A stretch of DNA of 64,000 bases from Pyrrhosoma nymphula (lineage: Eukaryota; Arthropoda; Insecta; Odonata; Coenagrionidae): positions 81,915,094 through 81,979,093 of the forward strand of contig OY754337.1 in the NCBI GenBank assembly GCA_963573305.1, given 5' to 3'. A program made the translations under genes and the position numbers. Below the pieces are notes generated by a model that made no database searches, had not been told where the DNA came from, and was given only the letters and a program-made list of their open reading frames with translations. Of the stretch, positions 35,451 to 48,758 are shown piece by piece. The first letter of the stretch is position 1. Each line of letters opens with the position of its first letter.

Positions 35451-36299
35451 TGATTTTCACACAAGAAATACACGTGAAGATGAATCTTCATTTGACCGCA
35501 GGCCTTTTTTTATTTGCAAAATTAAATTGGAAATAGTGGTTTTCTGTTATTGGGAAATGTACCAATAGAAATAAAATAAATATTCTTATTGTTTCAATCG
35601 AATTTTGCATTCCGATCGACATTCCGAAATGTTTGCTAAAACGTAACGATTTTTCGCAATATTTTGGCGTTTTTGAGTCATCGTCCCATAACGACCACGC
35701 TCATTGTTCAAGTCGAGATTCCGTGTATATACATTAACGAAACGATTCTTTGCACAATATAAGATATGAATGGTTTATTACAATGTATTAGTGTTTATTG
35801 TTATCCTTCTCGTTGATATATTTAACGGACACCTTCTCTAGTTTAATGATAATACATGACAAACTCTTTCATTAAATCCGGATTAGATGACCGTTTGCAT
35901 GGTTAATGCCGGATTTATAACACTTTCGCTGCGGTAAACGCACGTGTTCTCGGGTGACTGCAGGGAAAATGTGTATGCACGTTATGTCGTCATCTTTAGT
36001 TCCTCTTCTTGTCCCTCTCCAAGTTTAACGGGCCGACCTTCCCGGAAAAGGTTCGAGGCCGGTTGGTTGTTTGGGGAGGAGACCAGAAGCTTAGGTAATT
36101 TGCGCCATCGAGGAAAGTTGGGTTGGTTTTGTAGGAGAGGATTGCATGAGGAAGGTCGGAAGGATACCCGGAGTTTTCACCAAACTTGCGTTTTTCTCTT
36201 AGCATCTTGCTCTCAGCAAAAGGCCCCCAGGGATCCACATTCTGACGCCTCATTCGTAGGATGAAGCAATACACTTGCAGTGCTCTCCACAGAGAACCC
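35451..36299. other. Unassigned region
   Basis: ORFs at 35944-36264 (+) and 35996-36274 (-) overlap on opposite strands in a GC-richer patch. Neither is recognisable. Confidence 0.4.
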
Positions 36300-36429
36300 T
36301 AGTAGTGACGGTATGATCCAATACTACATCTACGCTACCTTAAAGTATGGTTTAGAAGCTGCCACTTTCAACAAGAATCAGTTGTACAGAGTAGAAGGTA
36401 TGGTGGTGGAAGATGTGATGCCACAGAAG

Positions 36430-37088
36430 TAGGCCTGTGCGATTATTCGATTAATTGAATCGTTGATTAAATTATTTTTACAATTGATCGATTATTTCAG
36501 CGAATCTAAGTCAATTGCGGTAATCGACTCGATTGTCCATTTTTTTCAGGTGTCAATTTTTGTTCAATCGTCATTTGCTATTCATTTCACAATTATTGTT
36601 CGGTAATCGATTAATTGACGATTATTGACGGTGGTGACGGCCACCACCTACCCCTCCCTCCAGAAGTTAGCAAGAAGATATCCCGGCAAATATCACAGCG
36701 TCCGAGAGGTTGCTCAGTCTCGGTGGGAACATTGTCATCGACACACGCCAGTGTCTGTCGGATGAACACGCTGAAGATCTCATCTGCATTTTTCCAAATG
36801 GCGACATATACCTTTAATTAATTAATAAAAGCTAACTGATTGAATTATTTTGTCGTTTTTCAAATTATTTCTTTCATTCTTCTCATTGCCAAAGGAAAGC
36901 CTTTAAAAAGCACGATCCAATTGAGTCCTGTCAATTAATTGGTTGATGTCAATTAATTGAACAATGTCAATTAATTGAATGACTTCAAAATTGTCATTTC
37001 TACAATTCCCGACTATCGAATCGATCACATTTCCAATTATTCTTACGATTGATCAATGTCGATTTTTTTCGATAATCGCACAGGCCTA
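36430..37088. mobile_element. Non-autonomous hAT element, 659 bp
   Basis: An exact 8-bp target duplication CACAGAAG flanks it (36422-36429 and 37089-37096). The terminal inverted repeats are TAGGCCTGTGCGATTAT at the left and its reverse complement at the right. The interior is AT-rich with many ATTAATTG and CGATTA motifs. No transposase remnant is seen. It sits inside a LINE tail, so the insertion order is clear. Confidence 0.85.
36929..36977. repeat. Three 18-bp repeats inside the hAT element
   Basis: TGTCAATTAATTG occurs at 36929, 36947 and 36965, an exact 18-base period. It may be a subterminal binding-site array. Confidence 0.75.
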
Positions 37089-37447
37089 CACAGAAGGATA
37101 TTTAGGATATCTTGGACCACAAGAACGTCCAACAAGGAAGTACCTACTCGAAATGTCCCATTCTGAGAGAACGCTTATCAAGCATATAAAATAAATGAAA
37201 ATAAAATGCTTTGGGCACATCATTAGGGGATAAAGATATGAGATCCTGCAACTTATAACACAAGGAAAGATCTAGGGTAAAAGAAGTCCGGCAAGAAGAA
37301 GAACAGATTGAGTACAAAATATTAAAGACTGGACTGATACAACATCCATTCAAGGACTGCTCAAAAAAGCCAGAGAACACCTTATTTGAAGCCAGTGTGA
37401 TCGTCTACTCTCTAGGAAGAGTATGACACATGAAGAAGAAGAGTGAT

Positions 37448-37540
37448 GGTAAATCGATTGAATACTCAGCCACTGTAGGGATTCGAACCCAAGGCCTCAC
37501 GATGGAAAGCCATTTCTCTAGCCACCCCACCGAGCCAATC
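37448..37540 (-). mobile_element. tRNA-derived SINE family D
   Basis: On the minus strand GGTGGGGTGGCTAGAGAAAT (A-box region) and GGGTTCGAATCCCTAC (B box, about 37479-37494) have tRNA spacing. It resembles the units at 15748 and 18190. No cloverleaf acceptor stem. Confidence 0.55.
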
Positions 37541-38156
37541 CCTCAAAGGTTCCAGTGCTGAAACGTTCCAAATACTGCGGAGTAGGGCGCTCCATTCCAG
37601 AGAAACTAGGAAAGGGAGCATTCGAGGACGTTTCGTTCAGACGAAGTGTATGGCCGCGTTGCCTTTAACCTTTAACATTAGTTATTACGGAGAAAAAATC
37701 AAAAGATTTACGCATTTATTTGCAGCTAATTAATCAGAAATAGCAAGGAGGGTAAATTTTTAGGGGAACAGATTATAATTACCATTAAAAGTATGCCAAT
37801 ACATAGCTACTAGGTTTTAAAAGACCCCCGTGGCGCCCACTTTTTCAAGGAAGATATTGAAATTAAATGACACTTGATATCATGAGTTTATTCCCAACAC
37901 TAAACAAAATACATTCTGTCCATTTATTTGCGAGAGAGAGTGAGCAATGTACAGTTGTCCGTGTGAGAATGTTGTTGTTTTGGAGTAAGAAGTAAACATG
38001 GTCAAACGACTGACCCTGCGACTTATTCATTGTAATCGCATATTATGCCGGAATCACTGGATATTGTCGCAGTCGCAAAATGAAAGGGAGCGTTGTCTCA
38101 TTCGAAGCCAAATCGGAAATGATTCTCGCTTTTTGAAATTTCTTGCATGCAGTTAG
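37541..38156. other. Unassigned region
   Basis: I see no gene or element here. Confidence 0.4.
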
Positions 38157-38240
38157 ATAACGGCATTTTAAAATTTAAGAGACTGTATCTCCATCTAATA
38201 ACGGCATTTTAAAATTTAGTGACTATGGCTCCATCTTACA
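38157..38240. repeat. Two-copy tandem duplication, ~41-bp period
   Basis: TAACGGCATTTTAAAATTTA is followed by GACTRT.TCTCCATCT and repeated with few changes. Confidence 0.7.
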
Positions 38241-41200
38241 GCGTTCCTGAGTCAGTTAGTGAGCGACAAGGGCTTTTCTAATATATATTGTATTTACGCG
38301 AGTGCTCGATTATGACCAAATACCCCAGCCCGCGGAGACGGGTCGAATGAGAGACTAAGTCCACCACCTGATGCTCTTAAACCTCTTAAACCCACTTAGG
38401 TACCCAAATAAGTTGTGTTAGTGCCAACACTAATATTTGTGACAATCCATATATCTGTACCTATTTGGGGGGTCGCTAGAGTCTGTGGCCCGGGTACAAA
38501 TCCAGGCGAGGTCACCCTCACGAGGGTGGGAAATGTTCACCAGGGACTCGATCGCCACTTCGGTGAGGAGGGCACTTCAAGTGAAGTCCGTGGAGTGGAG
38601 CGTCGACGCGCGGCGTCCTCTAGCGGCGTCTTTAGTTATGAAGAGGGTTGAGCGCCTTCTGTCCTTCCTCACTCTCTCCCCCCTTTCTCCGTCCCTTCCT
38701 CTCTTTAGACTTTTACCCCTGGCTGAAGCGCCAAAAAGTGCGAAACAGGCTTGAATTTTTATAATGATCCACGGGTAATTTATTATTTAATTTAACAATT
38801 AAAATTTAAGTAATCATTGCTATGAAATGCTTTTTATTAATCCTCTTATTCATCCGCCCTCCCTCCGTTTGCTGACGTATTTTGTACAGTAGCTCACCAC
38901 CAGTTTCGAAAATCTTTTAAATCAACTTCTTAATCAACAATTTAACAATCAAGATTTTGAAAATTGTGGAAATGACATGATGAAGCTATTCTCACATATA
39001 CTACCCTCCATACATATCACTTTATACTCATATATATACCAATTTATTTTTTGAATCTTTACTCTAAGCTTTTTTTTTATTTTTACTTATATGGTGTCAA
39101 TTTTTTTACTTATAAGGTGTCAAATTCATTAGTTGAAAATACTCCTATCTACACATGTACCTATTTTTCCTCTCTATGCATGGCCACGCGATTCGTGTTT
39201 GAAAATGCTCATTAGCAGAGATAACAACAATTAAGATCAATTACTGATTGTCTGATTATGAACTGCCATGATCGTTTAATCAGGTTTTGAATATTCTTTA
39301 CGTTCATAATATCCTGCATTCCGTAGCTGTTCTTTAAAAAGCAAATATGACTATAAATCAATAATAATTCTCTTGCGAAAATTATCATTGAATACCGACA
39401 AGGAAAGGAACTGCAAGAATCGGTATCTGACATTACATTTCAATTTATTTAAAATTCACGTATTTTTGTGAAGGAAATGTATGCGTTAGGGATAAGAAAA
39501 AGAGAATTATTATATCAGAGCAATTGTAGCCGGTCCAGCCATTTCTTTAATTCACTATTTATCAGATTTTGCAGAAACGGTAATTACTTTATTCCGTAAT
39601 ATAGATAAGTACAATTGCCATATATTATCGATCATTTATTTAAAAAACAAAAATGTTTAACTTGTATTCAATTTGAGGACGTGCCATATTTAAGTAATAT
39701 ACAGAAAAATAGCGAGATTAAAATAGCAATGCCTTTAATATACTTTTGGATAGAAAAAATAAATAATTACTCTTTACATGTAATTCTTAATCCTATAGAA
39801 TGGAGAAGCTCCGGCTAGTATCGTAGAAGTATTTATTCTCTCGAATGATATAAAAATTTACTTCGCTTTGTATGTTGAAGTTCAAGTAAAAAGAGTATAA
39901 AAGAAACCTAAGAGATCATGAAATAGCAATTACAAGCCTGGAGGGCATGATGATTTGGCTGTATCAGTATTTTTTATTGATGAAAATGTCATAAAGACAC
40001 TTATGATCCAACCACTTTAGCACAAATGATAGTTCTCATGTTCTAACACCATACTTCACAAAGTCTCCAATAGTTATCCCTCCCACATGATAGATGGACA
40101 CCATAAATAATCATTAACAATCTTGGCAGAGTTCCTAGGGGAATTTAAGCTATTTTTATTTCATGCGATTCATATTTTGTCCCATCACCAATCGATGTTC
40201 TTGCTTGCTTGCCGTTGGAGAGGGAAAGTGGTGACCTTCATCAATAATTTTCCAAGTTTTAGGTCTCCAACAACTCGGCCGGAGCTCAATCAATGACCTC
40301 CATGGAGTTTAAAGAAAGCTGTATTAATTTATCATGCATTAATGACGACTTCATTTTCTATTACCACTACAGATTAGCGAATCTCTTTACGAATATAAAT
40401 AACTAGTTGACCTCAAGAATAATTAATTTTCGTGTTCTCTGGACCTTTTGATATCGATAATAAATTGGAATTTCTTTTAGTCGGTCCAAATGCACAGTGG
40501 GATAAAACTATATTCAAGAGATTAGTCCACTTTTGAATACTAAAAACTTGACGGACTTTCTTGGGAAAATTAGTCAATTTTGAAATGATTTCTGAATATT
40601 TCATTAATATCATGGCCTCGAACATTCCATTTTACATGGAATAGCAAAGAACTGAATGCTTCATCGCCATCTGTCATTGAATTTCCATTCCAAAACGAAA
40701 GATCCTTTTTGGAAGCATATTATGGCCTTCCGTAGACATGTGTGGTACAAATGCGTAGGAATATGAGTTGAAAATTTTCCAAATTAAGTTCATCATAGTA
40801 GGAATTATATTTAACTAGCGAATAGCCAAAAGAGCAGCTCCAATCACACTTTGGGCGACGCTCCAAAATGAGCTTTAAGTGGTGTATTATGAGAGTGAAA
40901 GTTAAATATATGTATTCATTTTCATGGAAGTTCTCTCCGTATCGAATGAGTATACATAAATTCCTTTTAATCACGTTATAAGCATGTAGTAACAACTCGC
41001 GACTCTTATTCTTCATTTTTAACTGTTTAATTGATGCTGCCTATCATTAGTGGCCATATGCTACCCATTGATTCAGAAATGTCATCTCCATCTTCATATA
41101 TCATCTGCTGGTGAAAGGCAACACAACTTTATTTGGAATAAAATAAAGAGTGGAAAACATTTAAGATAAATTCTCTTCATTTTATGGAATTGTCTTCCTT

Positions 41201-41552
41201 AAATGAATGAATAATTATCTGAATCACGATATCTAATAACCCGAATTCAACACTGCTACCATACACGAGGTAACTCAAAGAGTTTTTGCCAGTTTTCACA
41301 ATTGCCAGGGCAACTGCAGTCATACAAACGTGACGTCGATAAGGGAATGATATGGTGGTACTTTTTCCATAAATATCATAATGAGTAAAGACCATCGATT
41401 ACAAAGAGAGACCATGGTTATAACTCTTCTCGTAGTGGGGTCGCGTATCCTACCCTCACAAAACAATCCGTTTCGTCCCACATTAAGTCTATTGTTTCTC
41501 GTCAACACTCCTCATTCCTTCTGTCACTCCTTCCATCCATCCATCTTTGGCA
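38241..41552. other. Mostly AT-rich DNA without recognisable gene
   Basis: 38470-38760 is GC-rich and contains GGGTACAAATCC, a poor B-box look-alike. The remainder is AT-rich with short ORFs and no convincing element. Confidence 0.4.
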
Positions 41553-41890
41553 CTACGGCCTAATTCGAGCCTTGGCCGCCTCCAAAACTCGCCCCCATTC
41601 CTTCCTATTCAGGGCATCCACCTTCTAGTTCTTGGTTCCAAGTATTTCCTTTGCGTCACTCCCCACCTTGTCCGCCCATCTTTTCCTGGGTTTCCTTACG
41701 TCGTTCTTTTCTATCTCTCCTTACGTCGTCCGAAATCCCTCTTCTATTCATTAGTTGTCCTCGATTGCCCAACATTATCCTCGGTGAAAGACTCTTGACT
41801 GCGTGCGTTTACTTCTCTCTACGTATCACTTACACTTTTGGTACGTCCTTCGATTTCCACCCTCCAATGCCCCGATTCCCCAATTAAATT
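41553..41890 (-). pseudogene. RTE-like LINE tail with internal stop
   Basis: On the minus strand about 41700-41553 reads RKPRKRWADKVGSDAKEILG, then TKN, a TAG stop, then KVDALNRKEWGRVLEAAKAR and a natural stop. This matches the C-terminal GKPRxRW...DAKxLLG.W...R.EWRR order of the longer fragment at 60297-61166. The TAG stands where W is expected, so a single nonsense change lies in an otherwise well kept tail. Similarity upstream of 41700 is poor. Confidence 0.7.
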
Positions 41891-43317
41891 AGCACAATAG
41901 TTCAGCATCATATTCAATAACGGAGCTCTATATCAGCTTACGTTTGCGTGTAGGGAAAGGTAGTCCATATGGCTTGGGTTCTAGTCATGTAAGTTTTGGA
42001 AGTGTTGGTGATAAAAATGGAAATATAAAGGTGTTTTAAAGAGAGAAGAACTATTTTATTTGGAGCTCGTCTTTCCTAGTACCTTCAGCCAATCTCCCCG
42101 TGCTGCAAAAACCCTTCAAGGCCGACAAGCAGGGTGACCAGAAGTTTGGATTCAGAAGCAAACTGTAATGTGAGCTTGATCTCCCTCATTGACATTGAGG
42201 AAAATTTATTTAGAATACCAGAGATTGAAAAATTAATTATAACGGAAGGCTTTATGCTGCAATCAAGGAACTACGCATGTTAAAGCCGAAAAGTGAATTA
42301 GGAAGGTCTGAGAAAATTTTGTTCACAATCCAGATACGATGTCATTCGAAATTTAAATTAATTACTGCGAACCTTTGCCTTAAAATGAAAATGCCGCATT
42401 GGGTCGTCTATAATCCAGTCAGAGTAGGGTGCCTATATATTTCCGCATTACCGTGGAGCCTATTGTCAAAAATATTGAAGATTCGGTGGAAAATCGTAAG
42501 TAAATCACAGAAGTATTGCAAAACCAGAGGAGTAATCACAAAGGATTTTTATGAGCTTATTAACCTCAAATCAAAACACTTTTAAAAACAGTCCTGACAA
42601 TTTTTGTTCAAGGGTTTTTTTCTGTATCGCTATCAGCAAAAAATTATCCTCAGCATTAACAAAATATTTTCCATGTGCATTAGGGCTAAACGCTAAGGTT
42701 AAGAAAATATTCTACACGACATTTCATGGGACTGAATTATCTTCATCGTCCAATAGGCCTTCGTGCATATTGTCCCTATCATATTCGGTCGACGCCAGCG
42801 CTTTTTTTGCCAAGGCCACGTATACCAAGGCCCCAGCAAACCTTGGAGGTGATTCCGTATTGTGGAGCACCGCCTTGCGACACGGCAGAGAATAGCAAAA
42901 GACGAATGAGTAATGAAAGTCGCGACGCGCCGTGCCATTCCCGCCTCCATGCCCTTAGGTTGTACAATGCCTCGATCTGAAAAATGTATTTCCGCTTCAT
43001 TTTCTTCTTTACCGCTAGCGGAATAGAATTTGCAGTTACTCAAATAAAGGCGTACATCGAAACCATGTGTCGATTTTTATCGGTCAACTCAAGGAGCCAG
43101 CAGCACATTCATTGTATGATTTTGGCATTATAAAATTTTTATGGATACCTTTAGAATACCCATTAATTACCTTGTACATGAGTGACCTTTAAATGTTGAA
43201 ACACAAGAAGAATTGGATGAATGAAAATTATAGATTTTTCGCAAATGAGCTCGAATAAGAATGCCTTTTCACTGCATTACACTACTTTTAAAGCCCTCAA
43301 AAATCCACAGGGGAGAA
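41891..43317. other. Unassigned; GC-richer patch 42780-43020
   Basis: Several overlapping ORFs on both strands (up to 114 codons) lie in the GC-richer patch. None is recognisable and their mutual overlap argues against most of them. Confidence 0.35.
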
Positions 43318-43450
43318 GGATGCCTCGGTAGCTTAAAGCACTTGGCGCGATATCGAGGGATCCAGGTTCGAATCCCGGTCAAGGGGGATGATATTTCCTC
43401 AGTGGAATTTCGCACTTTAGTGCGCTTGCGTGTGACTCCGTAAAAAGTAA
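43318..43450 (+). mobile_element. tRNA-derived SINE family A
   Basis: GCCTCGGTAGCTTAAAGCAC (A-box region, from 43322) is followed by GGTTCGAATCCCGGTC (B box) and the family body GATGATATTTCCTCAGTGGA, GCACTTTAGTGCGC and GTGACTCCGTAAA. This is the best preserved member of the family here. Confidence 0.75.
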
Positions 43451-46400
43451 TACCAAACAAAATTCTTGGTTGATCTATAAATAAGTGGACTATGCTATAT
43501 TCGCATCACGCATTCCTAGCATTTGTCAACATAATATAACATATGAGACAAAAACGGAAACGCTTTGGACAAAAAATTTCGATTGTAAATATCCTGCTGT
43601 GCTTAAATGTACAAAGTATCAAATTGCACGCATACATTGAATAAAGGTCCAATATAGAGGACGTTTAACTAAAGGAATTATTATCTCTCTTTAATCGGAA
43701 AAAAACATGAAACTTAGCAAATATCGTTGCCTTAATTAAAGATGGGATAGTTAAGAAAGCATGAAAGCATTTGAAAATAAATTTTTTGTGTCCCATCGAT
43801 ATTCCAAATTTTTGAAAATATAGAAATATGTTTTAGCAGTGTGAATTGCTATATTTGCAACCTTTGTCACGAGATATGAAATGAAGCCTCACCTTCATTA
43901 ATCTTTCTAACTTATTATTCGCAGTTTATCAAATTAGATAATAGAAGACAATAGATCTCAAAATGGAGAGACTGAAGATGAAGGTGAAAGGTGAAAATCT
44001 TTGATAAATTGGTGAAAAAAGTGTAAAATGAATCCAAATGAAACAAAAGGGTAATGCAAATATTTTGATGACACTTATGTCATTCCAATCAAGCATTGCC
44101 ATAAATGTTTAAGAGTAACTATCAAAATTCAAAGATGACGCCCTCAATATAATGCCATGCAATCAATCGCCTATTTTCACATACTTTTCCGAGAAATCAT
44201 GCTTTTCTACGAAATTATAGGTTAAAGGATGAGGAAGAAAAATATATATTTCAGCATAAATAAAAAAAGTTGGACGATCTAATCATTGAATAAATAAATA
44301 AAGAAACGAGATGATGTCTAGAGTCAGCTGAAATTCTTTCATTCGTTGGACACCTCAATCAGGGGTTGCACGGCATGTGCAGCAAATCAGCCAATTTTTT
44401 TCCTGTGTTCCATGGACATATTCCCTGACCCACCATCAGTTCCACTCGTTTGGTTTAGAGGGCAAAGAGAGAGAAAGAAAAATCAAGGAAGAAAACGACC
44501 ACTTCTCGGCACGAAAATGCAATTAGGGCTCGGAGGTACGTCGTACGGTTCTTTCTCAAAGTTTCCCTTGAAAGCGATTCCATCACGAGCATTACGGAAT
44601 GAAGGGGCTGGAAAATGCATTTCATTCCATTACCGATTCGTTTACCTAACAGAGTGCATACTTATCTTTGGAAGCAATTGATACTCTTTGTTCATCACAT
44701 AAGATGCTAAATTTTGACCATCGTACGCCATTATTAAAGTGCTCACACTGATTAATTTTTCATTGAAAATTCATTATAAAGATAAATTAAAATTTCTTCT
44801 TTAAATTACTTGAGTTTTGGTTAATTAAAGGTCATTAATGCACTGCCAACGTTTCAGCAAATTTATTGCCAACCTCAGGGCTAATTGACATCCATGAAAA
44901 AAAGTAACAACATAAACAGGTAGAAACAGATAAAAATAACAATTGTTATAACAACTTTGGTGATAATTACACTGAACATTTTTTTACCGGGCACACAATA
45001 TTCACAAATAACAACAAACCACTGAATTTTAACAATATTAACAAGATGGTTGAAGAGATGTCTACCATTCCAATTTACAGGATAAATAAAAACAGTTCCT
45101 TGGCAAAAAGAAATTAATTGACCAAAGCTCGAGAAATTAAAAGAAGAAATCAATTATAAATGGTCATATAATACATTAATTATTCAATAATAAATTCAAA
45201 GCCAGTATCTTAGTTTCTTCATCTAAATCCTAACCTACTGTTATATAAACTGGAAATATACTAGTTTTTGTGTTTCTTTACGTCATAAATTGACTTCGAA
45301 ACCGATCATGCCTAAGTATTTCACAATAACGCAGTTTAGCACTGGCAAGGACATAAGATGTACAATTGTACATGGCAGCCCCAGGGACCCATGGACAAAA
45401 GGGAAGATTAGGTCTTGGATAAATTACTCCATCAGCTAATAAAGTCACTCTATCTCCCCTATAATGTAGAATTCTCATGGTTGACGCATATTTGAATGAA
45501 ACTTTAATAAATACAGGCTTTTTCATTATGATAAAACAGAGTACCTACAGCAGAATTACAGTAAGCATTACACACATATTGAAATGATACTGATGCATAT
45601 AGACTAATTAATTTTTTTTCCTTTTCACCGAATGACAGTGGATTCATTTTACATCGTTGCTAGCATAATATATATTTTTTTACGTTTACACGTAAGTGAC
45701 GGGTGGGATGTAGCAACTTTAAAGTCATTAGGAGTAGAGGAAAGTTTTTATGTCTCACTAAATTCCGGTTACTTCCTATCAGAATGCGAATAGTACAAAT
45801 TTGCCTGAGCGAATTGGTAATAAAAAACAAGAAATTCCACCTATTAGATCACTATCGGAATTTTGACAAAGCAGCATTGGCATATAATATCTTACTCTCC
45901 AGAGAAATCCTATATCTCGCCCCTGTTCATCAATTCCTCTGTTATATATTCGTCATTCAATCGAAAGAATCGAATGATAAAATAAATTTACGAAAATTTA
46001 ATATAATTAATTTTAATAACTAGCCAAGGGTAGCCGCACTAATAGTCAAAAACTGTTACGGGAACTAATGGAAGGACTAGGTTGGGAGTTGCAGGAGACT
46101 CGGATGCTACATGCTTGAAAAAACCACTTAAAAAATTCTGATTTGGCGAGTTTCATGGTGACACAAGGATATTACTTTAAGCCCACACTACTCTAGAACT
46201 TATGAAATCGACAAAATACGAGGGAGACACTGTTGAGCAGATAGGTATAAAATTTCCCCGCATTATTAGTGATCACAAAAAAAACTGAGTGAGGCACTGT
46301 TAGAATATGTCGCTATTATTTTAAGTAAAGTAACTTTTGTCCCTTCCCTGTTCCAATTACTTTTTCATCGGCTCGTGGGATATTATGCAGATGCAGATTT

Positions 46401-47232
46401 ACCATAATAGTTGTAAATTGCGAAAGGTAGGATGACTAACAGATCCCTCTCGTAGTATGTTGTGAACTTAACGCAAGAAAGATGGAACAATCACCAAAGG
46501 ATCTTATTTTCAGCGGCCTGAGCCAACAGAGGAGAGTCATTATGGCATTGATCCCCTAACAGTATCACTGAGCTAGCTGAATCCATATGCCCGATTCACA
46601 AAGAACTTTTTCTTTCCATGGTTTATGGGAAATGTTTTGCTTGAGGAAAAGCCGTTCTGTTTTCCGTAGAATTTTTGTTTTTGTGACCGCAATCACCCTC
46701 CGCTTTAGTACTACCTCCGCTGAGCTTTCCAAACAAGGATCTCCGGGGGATTTTCGGTCAGCAGTGCCAAGTGAGATCTGCGATTGTTTCCATTTTCCTT
46801 TCTCCATTTCGTGGGATAAAGGGAAAGTATTGTATTCGTGCCAAAAACTTCAAGTCTATATTTCAACTGAAAAAAATGCCTTGAGGTTTCAAAAAACCGT
46901 GTTGAGTATCTCAATAGTTATTTTTCTATGTCTTGCAGTGTAGCTGTATGAAATTTATTTTTTTGCGAAAACAATAAATCAAAATATTTGTCCTGAGAAA
47001 AAAGATATTTTCAACTTTGAAGTTTAGCAAAGAATATATGAACTAATCAGAGGTCGGCAGCCCCGAACCCTACGGAAGAGATCTTTTCTTAGAGATATTT
47101 TACTATTCGTCATTTTCTCGGGTAAAAATGCCAAACAGAATTAGAATTTATTTAAAAAAGTTATTTTAGTATTTTCCTTTAACTTTTGAATTCTTGAAAT
47201 AAATTATTTCTTATCTTCCTAGTTGAAGACTG
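43451..47232. other. AT-rich DNA; orphan ORFs only
   Basis: Two consecutive minus-strand ORFs (45526-45278, 82 codons; 45153-44881, 90 codons with a hydrophobic C-terminal segment) are the least AT-like, but have no recognised domain or splice support. The ORF at 46587-46943 is also orphan. Confidence 0.35.
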
Positions 47233-47362
47233 CAACTATCCGAGGGATATTCTACCAAAACTATTTCATCTTCAGATAATAGATTTTAGCTCATAAAAAC
47301 CTGACTGGAGATTGATCTGGAGATGAAATAGTTTTAGTTAAATGTGCCTCGGATAGTGACAA
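47233..47362. repeat. Inverted repeat, ~45-bp arms
   Basis: ACTATCCGAGG and AAAACTATTTCATCTTCAGA on the left pair with TCTGGAGATGAAATAGTTTT (approximately) and CCTCGGATAGT on the right. The interior is about 30 bases. Probably a short MITE; no duplication was identified. Confidence 0.6.
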
Positions 47363-47483
47363 TGATAGTTATATTAGTAGGTAGGTGAAAGTGATGGGTT
47401 ATGTGTTAATATATATTGAGCAATACTCTGCCCGTGGTTGATTCTTGCAATTTACCGATAAATTCGGCGTTTAAATGTCTTGA

Positions 47484-48041
47484 GGTGGCTTGGGCGAGGT
47501 TTTTCCCTAGTCATAGCACAGACCGTATTCGAATTTTATTTTTTAATTTCAGCAGCTGTAAGAAGCAAGAAGTAAATATTACAATTTTAATGGCGAAAAG
47601 AAATTGTTTCATATGACTGAAATTCTCAGTAATAAACTAAACATGTATACATAAATATTTAACTGACTCATTTTTTTCACGCCGCACGGTGAAAACGCCA
47701 TTACAACAGCAGATATTTTGCAATTCTGTAAAAATTACTGCGTTTTTCAATGATAAATTAAAAAAAATAGTTGAAACTTAATACAAACAACACGCTATTA
47801 AATTTAACTTAATATAAATGCGTTATAAATTTCTGGTTTTAAAAAATAAAGTATCTTTTCATCCCATACCCGTACCGTTTGCCATGGAAAATGGTTAGTA
47901 TGTTTTGGTAAATATCACGAAAACTAGTCACGTTAGTGGCTGAAATATTGGTGTCTTTGGAAACGTGAGATACTGTTATTTATGATGAGGCCAAAATTAT
48001 CAAATTTTATGCGAAGATACGTATATCTCGATCAAACTAAC
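47484..48041 (+). mobile_element. TTAA-flanked MITE, family B copy 3
   Basis: The left end GGTGGCTTGGGCGAGGT is preceded by TTGA. The right end ATCTCGATCAAACTAAC is followed by TTAA (48042-48045). The interior shares CCCTAGTCATAGCAC, CACGCCGCACGG and GCAATTCTGTAAAAATTACT with the other copies. Non-coding. Confidence 0.7.
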
Positions 48042-48205
48042 TTAATGCGAGAAATATAGTAGTATATTGCGTAGTGAAGCAACCAATTCTTGATTAATTT
48101 TTCATACCGTAAACATTGAAAATACAAAGAAACATCAAATGAGAGAAATATCAAACATACGTCTCGTATATATGCTGAAATTGGAGGAGTAAATCTCAGG
48201 TTACC

Positions 48206-48295
48206 TATCGGGTAGCAGTGTTATTCAGCACCAAAGTTTCGGACGCCAATTCCACCATTGTCTTCAAATGCTGTGCAACACTGCTACCCGGTTGG
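48206..48295 (-). repeat. Inverted repeat with degenerate hammerhead-like core
   Basis: The arms GGGTAGCAGTGTT and AACACTGCTACCC are perfect over 13 bp. Read on the minus strand the apex is TTGAAGA, a partial hairpin, GAAAC and GTG. This follows the CTGANGA..GAAAC architecture of the other elements but with changes at positions expected to be invariant. Confidence 0.5.
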
Positions 48296-48587
48296 CACAC
48301 GCGAGATCTCTTCCTCGAAACTATTTGCCGAGAAAACCGAAGATCCTTCACTTTCTCGACTGTTATTGGCTGATATATAACTTGTACTGCTGAACCAACT
48401 ATTTATAAATGTCAAAGGAAGTCTTTCGCTCTTTTTCATAAAATGAAAGTAACAATTACGGCATCAGAGACCAGAAAAAGTACGAAAATCATATTTTTTC
48501 TTTGAGTCACTCTTCACATTAGTACTCATCAGTACTTTTTTATTACCTATCTTAGTCGTTCGCAGGTTTCCGCGGCGTTGGTCAGAT

Positions 48588-48758
48588 GATATCAACATTT
48601 TTTGGATGACGTCCGCGTATGTCGATTAGGAACACAACAGTTTCGCCAGATATCCTCCTGGCATCCTCAGGTGAAGGATGTTGACGCCAGCGGGATAGTT
48701 GGTGAAACTGTTGTGATCCTAATATACATACGCGGAAGTCACAAAAAATGTTGATATC
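48588..48758 (-). repeat. Long inverted repeat with CTGAGGA hairpin core
   Basis: GATATCAACATTTTTTG and CCGCGTATGT on the left pair with their complements up to 48758, giving arms of about 60 bases. Between them, on the minus strand, lie CTGAGGA (48670-48664), T, a perfect GCCAG/CTGGC stem and GAAAC (48644-48640). This is the same core order as the 26690 element. Confidence 0.6.

Larger units (their letters stand above)
36300..37410 (+). pseudogene. LINE reverse transcriptase tail split by a hAT element
   Basis: The 5' part (about 36325-36429) reads LKYGLEAATFNKNQL, matching the YGxExWT region of LINE tails. After the inserted hAT, the 3' part reads TRTSNKEV in one frame, then LLEMSHSERTLIKHIK, FGHIIRG, YEILQLITQGKI and SPARRR in others. 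That is the basic tail of an insect LINE in correct order, broken by stops and frameshifts. It ends in a GAAGAAGAAG-like tail (about 37430). It is a dead fragment older than the hAT insertion. Confidence 0.75.

Noticed and set aside
42699..43043. 114-codon minus-strand ORF
   Set aside because: It is contradicted by overlapping ORFs in two other frames and shows no motif.
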